The notes beneath the pieces are model-generated. The model saw only the letters and a program-made list of their open reading frames with translations, did no database searches and was not told where the DNA came from. A DNA stretch of 64,000 nucleotides from JAVKFY01 sp040223615 (lineage in GTDB: Bacteria; Pseudomonadota; Alphaproteobacteria; GCA-2731375), in assembly GCA_040223615.1 (NCBI GenBank), contig JAVKFY010000011.1:124001-188000 (forward strand), written 5' to 3'. Below, one piece after another: positions 58,821-64,000 of the stretch. Both the position numbers and the translations under genes were made by a program. The number at the start of each line of letters is the position of its first letter. Position 1 is the stretch's first letter.

Positions 58821-60980
58821 CTATTCGGCGGCCCGCGCCGGCACTTCGATCAGTTCGCGAAGTGCGTTTTCGACCAGGCGATGACCGGCCCGCTGGTCCA
58901 GCGACAGTATCGACTCCGGGTGAAACTGCACCGCGGCCAGCGGCGCGGAGCGGTGTCGCACCGCCATAACCAGCTGGCGCTCATTGCGTGCGGTGACATG
59001 TAGCTCCGCCGGCACCTTGGCCTCGACGGCGTAGAGTGAATGGTAGGCGCCGACCTGAGCCGGGTTCGGCAGTCCCTCGAACAGGCCGGAGCCGTCATGT
59101 GCCAGAGTCCAGCGCTTGCCGTGGCGCGGCTCCGGCAGGATGCCAAGCTCGCCGCCGAACGCCTCGACCATCGCCTGCAGGCCGAGGCAGACGCCGAATT
59201 GCGGCACGCCACGGTCCGTCAGCGCGCGGATCAGCTCCGGCGCGCCGAAGTCTGACGGTCGGCCCGGCCCCGGCGAATGCACCACCAGCGCCGGCCGGTC
59301 GCGCAGCAGGCGGTCGACCGCGGTGCCGGCGCGGAAAGTGGTCACCTCGGCGCCGGTCTGGCGGAAATAGTCGGCCAGCGTGTGAACGAAGCTGTCCTCG
59401 TTGTCGACCATCACCACGCGCACGCCGGCGAAAGGGCGCTCCGGTTCCGGCTCGGCGGCGCGGACGCTGCCACCCTCCATGGCGCGGAAGAACGACGTCG
59501 CCTTGGTACGGGTCTCCTGCTCCTCCTCCTCCGGCACCGAGTCGAAGACCAGCGTGGCGCCGGCGCGGTAGTGGGCGCGGCCGTCGCGCAGGTGCACGGT
59601 GCGGATGGTGATGCCGGTGTTCACGTTGCCGTTCAGCGACAGGACGCCGACAGCGCCGCCGTACCACTGCCTGGCGGTCGCCTCCATGTCCTCGATCAGG
59701 CGCACGGCCATGCGCTTGGGCGCGCCGGTGAGCGTCACCGCCCACATGTGGCTGAGAAAGGCATCGATGCCGGTGAAGCCCTCGCGCAACCGGCCCTCGA
59801 CATGATCAACGGTATGGATCAGGCCGGCGTAGCGCTCGATGTTGCGCCGGGCCAGCAACTTGACCGTACCGGGCCGGCAGATGCGCGCCTTGTCGTTGCG
59901 GTCGACGTCGGTGCACATGGTGAGCTCGACCTCGTCCTTCTCGGAGTTGAACAGGGCCTTCAGACGGTCGGCATCCTCCATCGGGTTGGCGCCGCGACGC
60001 ACGGTGCCGCAGATCGGCGCGGATTCGACCCGGTCGCCGTCGACGCGTACGAACATCTCCGGCGAGGCGCCGACAAGCTGTTCGTCGCCGAGCTGGAACA
60101 GGAATTCGTAAGGCGACGGGTTGATCCGCCGCATCGAGCGGAACAGTGCCGACGGGGCGCCGCGAAACGGTGTCGAGAAGGTCCGGCTCAGCACCACCTC
60201 GAAGATGTCGCCGACGCGCATGTGTTCCTTCGCCTTGGCCACGTTGGCCTGGTATTCGGCGTCGGTGAGGTCGGAAACGATGCCGCCCTCCTCGACCGGC
60301 CGCTCCTGGCCGAAGGGCGCTTCCGGCCGGGTCGCCATCACCCCCTCGGTGGTGACGGTGCCGAGCTGGAAAGTGAAGTGGTGGCAGGTCGCGGTCTCCT
60401 TGTGCCGATCGACCACGTAGACCCGGTCGGGCAGGAACAACTTCAGGATCGGCCGCTCGGGCTCGCGCGCCTGGCTCAACCGCATCGGCTCGAAGGTGAA
60501 GATCAGGTCGTAGCCGAAGGTGCCGAACAGCCCCAGGAAGGGATCGGGGTAGCCTTCGAACTCGGCCAGCAGGCGGCGGATCGGGCTCAGCACGGAGGGC
60601 TGGCGGCTGCGGTCCTCTTCCGCGAACACCACCTCGGCGCGGGCGATGCGCAGCTTCAGGACGGTGTCGTCCTGGTGTTCCACGGTGGTCTCCGGCCCGG
60701 CGACCAGGATCGGCGTGAGCAGCTTCAGCAGCGGCCGGCCGACCTCGTTCAGCGCCGTCACGGTCAGGGTCTCGGCGGTGCCCTCGAAGCCGAGCGGCGG
60801 CGAGGCGAAGCCCATGTCGAAGCGCGAATACTTGTCCGGATCCTCCACGCCGGAGGACAGGTAGGCGCCGGGCTCGCGGTCGAGCCGGTCGATCAGGTTG
60901 TCGATACCCTGCTCATAGGGCAGGTCGATGATCTCGCGGCCGACGCGCAGGCCGCTGGGGGCAATGAATGTCTCGGTCAT
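58821..60980 (-). CDS. trpE(G): anthranilate synthase, fused TrpE-TrpG
   Basis: 719 residues. The chorismate-binding TrpE part (about 1-515) shows SPEMFVRVDGDRVESAPICGTVRRGANPMEDADRLKALFNSEKDEVELTMCTDVDRNDK and HMWAVTLTGAPKRMAVRLIEDME. A short linker at about 515-530 joins a class-I glutamine amidotransferase with Cys598 in FGVCLGLQA and a His-Pro-Glu-Ser site in AAVQFHPESIL. It makes anthranilate from chorismate and glutamine, the first step of tryptophan synthesis. The one-polypeptide form is characteristic of rhizobia, Azospirillum and relatives. No Trp-codon-rich leader peptide is visible upstream. Confidence 0.97.
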   Translation of the reverse strand: MTETFIAPSGLRVGREIIDLPYEQGIDNLIDRLDREPGAYLSSGVEDPDKYSRFDMGFASPPLGFEGTAETLTVTALNEVGRPLLKLLTPILVAGPETTVEHQDDTVLKLRIARAEVVFAEEDRSRQPSVLSPIRRLLAEFEGYPDPFLGLFGTFGYDLIFTFEPMRLSQAREPERPILKLFLPDRVYVVDRHKETATCHHFTFQLGTVTTEGVMATRPEAPFGQERPVEEGGIVSDLTDAEYQANVAKAKEHMRVGDIFEVVLSRTFSTPFRGAPSALFRSMRRINPSPYEFLFQLGDEQLVGASPEMFVRVDGDRVESAPICGTVRRGANPMEDADRLKALFNSEKDEVELTMCTDVDRNDKARICRPGTVKLLARRNIERYAGLIHTVDHVEGRLREGFTGIDAFLSHMWAVTLTGAPKRMAVRLIEDMEATARQWYGGAVGVLSLNGNVNTGITIRTVHLRDGRAHYRAGATLVFDSVPEEEEQETRTKATSFFRAMEGGSVRAAEPEPERPFAGVRVVMVDNEDSFVHTLADYFRQTGAEVTTFRAGTAVDRLLRDRPALVVHSPGPGRPSDFGAPELIRALTDRGVPQFGVCLGLQAMVEAFGGELGILPEPRHGKRWTLAHDGSGLFEGLPNPAQVGAYHSLYAVEAKVPAELHVTARNERQLVMAVRHRSAPLAAVQFHPESILSLDQRAGHRLVENALRELIEVPARAAE

Positions 60981-61202
60981 GACGGTTCTCTGGACGGAAG
61001 CGATCCGGCGCGGGCCGGACGTCGATAGGGGCAGTTGGCTGATAGCGCGCCTTGGCGGGCGTCGCGCGGACCCTTCAGATGAGCGTCACCAAGGACAACG
61101 GACGGACCGCGGCTCGGCGAGGCCGGCGATAGCGGGGCGGATCCATCCTGGGGTACTCATGGGCCGCGACGCTACACAACTCGCCCGGCTCTGTCCATCA
61201 CG

Positions 61203-61502
61203 CGCTGTCTGTCGGCCGGCACCGGCGCCTCGGTGCGCGGCACATCGGAAGCGCTGCACGCACGCAACCCGAAGATCCACTGCGTCGCCGTGGAGCCGGC
61301 GGAATCGGCGGTGCTGTCAGTCAGCGACGGCGGCGAGCACCGGATCGAAGGCATCGGCGCCGATTTCGTGGTGCCGCTGTGGCGGGCCGACGCCGTCGAC
61401 GGGACCGAAACCGTCGCCACCGAGGCGGCGATGGTCACGCTGATGGTCGACAGCGGGATGAAGTACCTGTCGACCGCGCTCTACGGCCGCGCCGGCGGCT
61501 AG
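61203..61502 (+). pseudogene. cysteine synthase remnant, truncated at the 5' end and internally deleted
   Basis: The frame reads RCLSAGTGASVRGTSEALHARNPKIHCVAVEPAESAVLS, then a glycine-containing loop and HRIEGIGADFVVPLWRADAVDGTETVATEAAM. This is the mid-to-late part of a PLP cysteine synthase (family: GTGGTxxG..., VAVEPxxSPVLSGG, HKIQGIGAGF, V..EA). Then, without a frame break, comes VTLMVDSGMKYLSTALY, the C-terminal end of the same family, with the intervening helices missing. The PLP lysine domain and all N-terminal residues are absent. No ribosome site precedes it. It overlaps the stop of the cobalamin adenosyltransferase gene by three bases. Confidence 0.75.
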
Positions 61503-62062
61503 CGGTTCGCGCCCGGCACCCAGAGCACGTCGGTGGCGCCATCGTCGTTCAGGTGGCGGCTCAGCACGAACAAATGGTCGGACAGGCGGTTGACATATTT
61601 CAGTGCCGCCTCGTTGACCGGCTCGGCGGCGGCCAGGGCCACCATCTCGCGCTCGGCGCGGCGGGCTACGGTGCGGGCCTGATGCAGGTGCGCGGCGGCG
61701 GCCGAGCCGCCCGGCAGCACGAAGGAGTTGAGCGGCGCCAGCTTCTCGTTGAGCGCGTCGATCTCGGCCTCCAGCCGGTCGACCTGCGCCGGCGCGACGC
61801 GAAGGCCGCCGGCCTTGCGCCCCTCGCCCTGCGGCGTGCACAGGTCGGCACCGAGGTCGAACAGGTCGTTCTGGATCCGCGCCAGCATCGCGTCGGCGTC
61901 GCCCTCGGTGTGCAGGCGGGCCAGGCCGATGGCGGCGTTGGTCTCGTCGACGGTGCCGAACGCCGCGACGCGCAATGCGGTCTTGGATACTCGGCTGCCG
62001 TCGCCCAGGCTGGTCTCGCCAGCGTCCCCGCCTCGGGTATAGATGCGCGTCAGGCGAACCAT
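61499..62062 (-). CDS. cob(I)alamin adenosyltransferase, PduO/MMAB type
   Basis: 187 residues. Signature TRGGDAGETSLGDGSRVSK (about 9-27) binds ATP; other marks are FGTVDETNAAIGLAR, NDLFDLGADLCTP, FVLPGGSAAAAHLHQARTVARRAER and NEAALKYVNRLSDHLFVLSRHLN. It adenosylates cob(I)alamin, supplying coenzyme B12. A two-TM gene lies 14 bases upstream in the same direction, so they likely share a promoter. No methylmalonyl-CoA mutase is in the window. Confidence 0.95.
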   Translation of the reverse strand: MVRLTRIYTRGGDAGETSLGDGSRVSKTALRVAAFGTVDETNAAIGLARLHTEGDADAMLARIQNDLFDLGADLCTPQGEGRKAGGLRVAPAQVDRLEAEIDALNEKLAPLNSFVLPGGSAAAAHLHQARTVARRAEREMVALAAAEPVNEAALKYVNRLSDHLFVLSRHLNDDGATDVLWVPGANR

Positions 62063-62076
62063 CTCAGCTCACCTGC

Positions 62077-62274
62077 CTACAGCACGAACAGGAACAGCAG
62101 GATCACGCCGACGGCGGCGAACTGCAGCAGCACGCGCAACTGCATGAGCTTGTTGGAGCGCCGGTGTTTCTCCACGCTATCGCCGTCGCGCGCCATGGTG
62201 ACGACGCCGAACAGCAACACGCCGACAATCGCCACCAGCAGCACGACCATCACGATCGGCAGGGCGGCGCTCAT
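62077..62274 (-). CDS. twin transmembrane small protein
   Basis: 65 residues from ATG 62274. Two hydrophobic helices (IVMVVLLVAIVGVLLFGVVTMA and LLQFAAVGVILLFLFVL) are separated by a charged loop DGDSVEKHRRSNKLMQLR with an SNKLMQLRV core, matching the HIG1-type twin-TM proteins widespread in alphaproteobacteria next to cobalamin adenosyltransferase. Some relatives associate with respiratory complexes; the role here is not established. It starts directly beside copy 2 of the 59-bp repeat. Confidence 0.87.
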   Translation of the reverse strand: MSAALPIVMVVLLVAIVGVLLFGVVTMARDGDSVEKHRRSNKLMQLRVLLQFAAVGVILLFLFVL

Positions 62275-62333
62275 GGCCGTGCCCAGCAGAACACGGCCCG
62301 CTTATCATGATGAGCGTGCTGCTGCGCGCTCAT
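62275..62333. repeat. 59-bp two-hairpin dispersed repeat, copy 2
   Basis: Begins one base upstream of the twin-TM gene start codon, as copy 1 begins one base upstream of the pcaB start. Hairpin 1: GGCCGTG (62275-62281) with CACGGCC (62292-62298), perfect. Hairpin 2: ATGAGCG (62310-62316) with CGCTCAT (62327-62333). Confidence 0.75.
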
Positions 62334-62459
62334 GGCCGCTTCACAACCTCAGTCATGATGCAGACATATGGTGCCGGCGTCTCGCTGGCAATGGCACTGT
62401 CGTCGGCGCGAGGCAGCGGGCTAGCATGGCCGCGTCCCGCTAGCGCCAAGGAATTTCCA

Positions 62460-63233
62460 ATGATCCAGTTCTACGATGTCCCGTTCAGCCCGTTCGCGCA
62501 GAAGGTGAAGCTCGCACTGCTGGAGAAGGGCCTGGACTACGAAACGCCGCCGGCCGAGCTCGGCCCGGACACGCCGATGAAGGCGGTCAATCCGCGCGGC
62601 GAGGTCCCGGCGCTGGTCGACGAGGGGCTGGCGATCTTCGACAGCTCGATCATCCTGGAATACCTGGAGGACCGGTATCCCGAGACACCGCTGCGGCCGG
62701 CCGATGCCGCCGGACGGGCCCGCGCGCGGATGATCGAGGAAGTCTGCGACAGCCAGTTCGAGGCGGTGAACTGGGGCCTGAACGAGATCATCGGCTTCAA
62801 GCGCGCCGACGGCGACCTGGCGGCGCGCATCCTGGCCCGGGCGAGCGCGGAGGCGGCGCAGTTGCAGGGCTGGCTCGAAGGTCAACTCGGCGGCGCCGAC
62901 TGGTTCAATGGCGCCACCTTCGGCTATGGCGACATCGCGGTCTGGCCCTACGTGCAGACCGCGTCGATCTTCAAGCGCGGGCCCGCCGAGGGCTCAGCGC
63001 TGGCCGCCTGGCATGGCCGCATGGCCGAGCGCGCCAGCGTGCAGCGGACCATCGCGGAAGTGAAGCAGGCGCTGCCGCTGATCCGCGAACTGGGCGCGAA
63101 GTTCACCAGCGGCCAGGCGGCGCGACAGTTCCGCGACCACCGGCTGGAGTTCATGTTGCGTGCCGGCGGCGCGGAAGTCGTTACCCGGGGACTGGAGAAC
63201 GGCACGATCCGGTTCTCCACCCTCCCGGGATAA
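62460..63233 (+). CDS. glutathione S-transferase family protein
   Basis: 257 residues from ATG 62460; an open frame upstream to 62307 crosses the repeat and is not homologous. The thioredoxin-like N-terminal domain has FYDVPFSPFAQKVKLALLEKGLDYE (residues about 4-28, Ser at the usual catalytic position) and NPRGEVPALVDEGLAIFDSSIILEYLED with the cis-Pro and the glutathione gamma-Glu contact (DSS). The C-terminal helical domain contains WFNGATFGYGDIAVWPYV. It conjugates or isomerises electrophiles with glutathione. Its target is unknown. Confidence 0.92.
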   Translation: MIQFYDVPFSPFAQKVKLALLEKGLDYETPPAELGPDTPMKAVNPRGEVPALVDEGLAIFDSSIILEYLEDRYPETPLRPADAAGRARARMIEEVCDSQFEAVNWGLNEIIGFKRADGDLAARILARASAEAAQLQGWLEGQLGGADWFNGATFGYGDIAVWPYVQTASIFKRGPAEGSALAAWHGRMAERASVQRTIAEVKQALPLIRELGAKFTSGQAARQFRDHRLEFMLRAGGAEVVTRGLENGTIRFSTLPG

Positions 63234-63242
63234 CGAACCCGG

Positions 63243-63668
63243 CTACTCGTCGAGCGTGTCGCCAGAGCCGCCGAAGTCGGACGGCATGTCCTTGAACTTG
63301 GGCAGGCCGTCCTTCACCGAGACCGACTTCATGCCATAGAAGACATGCAGCGCCGGCTTGTGTTCCATGCCCGCCACGACGTCGTGATAGACGTCGACCA
63401 TCTTGAAATTGGGATGGTCGGAATAGAGATGGCCGCCACAGGTCTTGCAGAACTTGCGGAAGCTGTTCTCGGTCTTGTTGAAGGTGGCGATATTGTCCTC
63501 GCCCTTGGTCACGGCGACGCTGCCGAGCGGAAACAGCGAGAAGGCATTGATCGGCGCCGCGGCCCACTGCGCGCAGTCGTCGCAATGGCAGTAGCCCTGC
63601 ACCGCGGGCTCGCCGCTGACCTCGAACTCGACGGCGCCGCAGAAACATTTTCCGGTCAAACCAGCCAT
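63243..63668 (-). CDS. GFA/CENP-V family zinc protein (glutathione-dependent formaldehyde-activating-like)
   Basis: 141 residues. The zinc ligands form the family pattern CFCGAVEFEVSGEP (Cys8, Cys10), YCHCDDCAQW (Cys27, Cys29, Cys32) and FCKTCGG (Cys74, Cys77). Despite the name, most members have no shown formaldehyde activity. It is convergent with the GST gene, nine bases apart, and both are glutathione-linked by annotation, which may reflect a shared detoxification role (inference). Confidence 0.92.
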   Translation of the reverse strand: MAGLTGKCFCGAVEFEVSGEPAVQGYCHCDDCAQWAAAPINAFSLFPLGSVAVTKGEDNIATFNKTENSFRKFCKTCGGHLYSDHPNFKMVDVYHDVVAGMEHKPALHVFYGMKSVSVKDGLPKFKDMPSDFGGSGDTLDE

Positions 63669-63782
63669 GTCGTTTCTCCCTGATCGATTGGTGGCATAGC
63701 TTAACCACGATCCGTGGCGCTTTGAAACGGACCCGCGCGCTGACTAGGATGCCTGCCGCATGCTGACATATCGAAAACGGCG

Positions 63783-64000
63783 ATGAGCGCGGCAGCCGAG
63801 GACGCCGATGACGCGATCCGCATCTTCACCTCCAGGTGGAAGATGGCGGCGCTGGTGCTGCCGTGTTTCTTCGTCGCCACGGTTGGCCTGCGCGGGCTGT
63901 GGCTGGAAGGCATCGAGCACAACCTGCTCGTCAACGTCATGCTGATCGCGATCGGGATCGGCGGCGGACTGATCCTGGCCAACATGGCGTTCGAGCGCGA
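63783..64000 (+). CDS. N-terminal part of a small membrane protein, cut by window edge
   Basis: ATG at 63783; 72 codons are visible before the window ends. Sequence: MSAAAEDADDAIRIFTSRW, then hydrophobic segments KMAALVLPCFFVATVGLRGLWL (about 20-41) and LLVNVMLIAIGIGGGLILANMAF (about 48-70). It is unrecognised; probably two or more membrane helices. The opposite-strand frame here has no support. Confidence 0.6.
   Translation, partial: MSAAAEDADDAIRIFTSRWKMAALVLPCFFVATVGLRGLWLEGIEHNLLVNVMLIAIGIGGGLILANMAFER

Overview
The window looks like a chromosomal segment of a high-GC alphaproteobacterium. The clues are the single-polypeptide trpE(G) fusion, frequent 4-base ATGA/GTGA stop-start overlaps, several TRAP and tripartite tricarboxylate (TTT) transporters, and protocatechuate genes scattered among house-keeping genes. 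A Rhodospirillales-like host is plausible, but this is an inference from gene style; no rRNA or other species marker is present. No phage, insertion sequence, transposase or CRISPR array was seen. The one clearly compositionally odd stretch is the AT-richer, gene-free interval at about 58.0-58.8 kb.

Layout. 1-1.4 kb: a polyprenyl-phosphate phosphoribosyltransferase coupled to a flippase-like membrane protein (cut by the window edge). 1.5-5.6 kb: an RND efflux permease and its periplasmic adaptor. 5.7-10.6 kb: protocatechuate branch genes pcaH-pcaG-pcaB on the minus strand, a small tail-anchored protein, a luciferase-like monooxygenase and a PcaC-type decarboxylase. 10.7-17.7 kb: a six-PAS hybrid histidine kinase, a ThDP-dependent acetolactate synthase-like enzyme and RecQ. 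17.7-25.3 kb: a catabolic island for an acidic (probably sugar- or hydroxy-acid) substrate. It has a 2-hydroxyacid dehydrogenase and a sugar-isomerase-like protein on one side of a promoter palindrome, and a DUF3604/PHP-like protein, TctC-TctB-TctA and a muconate-lactonizing-type enolase on the other. A BON-MscS channel is fused translationally to its end. 26.7-31 kb: an orphan molybdenum hydroxylase large subunit, a DEAD-box RNA helicase, a cold-shock protein and a 50-residue basic protein.

31-35.4 kb: a MetX-like alpha/beta hydrolase, then an ECF41 sigma-factor operon (DUF4345-like membrane protein, CxxC carboxymuconolactone-decarboxylase-fold protein, sigma factor with fused SnoaL-like domain). 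It is preceded by a sequence that fits the published ECF41 promoter exactly. A class I photolyase follows. 35.4-40.4 kb: a DUF3772-MscS channel, an arylmalonate decarboxylase/maleate isomerase-family protein and an acyl-CoA synthetase, all overlapping by four bases, then a DUF6166 protein. 40.6-45.1 kb: thiolase, a SPINDLY/OGT-like glycosyltransferase, an RraA-fold protein and an ABC-2 permease without ATPase. 45.2-50 kb: argD-argF-hslO-lipoprotein operon facing argE. 50-53.6 kb: trkH, apaG, a MaoC dehydratase and a CaiB-type CoA-transferase. 53.7 kb: tRNA-Gly(CCC). 53.8-58 kb: a TRAP transporter (P, Q, M) divergent from a two-cupin protein, with a MarR regulator convergent to the cupin gene and a perfect palindrome in the shared promoter region. 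58.8-61 kb: trpE(G). 61.2-64 kb: a decayed cysteine synthase, PduO-type cobalamin adenosyltransferase, a twin-TM protein, a glutathione transferase, a GFA/CENP-V protein and a truncated membrane protein.

Most of the window is well-known biology. The strongest non-routine signals are the ECF41 promoter match, a 59-bp two-hairpin repeat present at 7.0 and 62.3 kb, the internally deleted cysteine synthase remnant, the hairpin-rich interval ending in a plus-strand terminator with no gene, and the MarR-type palindrome controlling the TRAP/cupin pair. I found no convincing case of an entirely new system; the best candidates are stated as hypotheses with tests.
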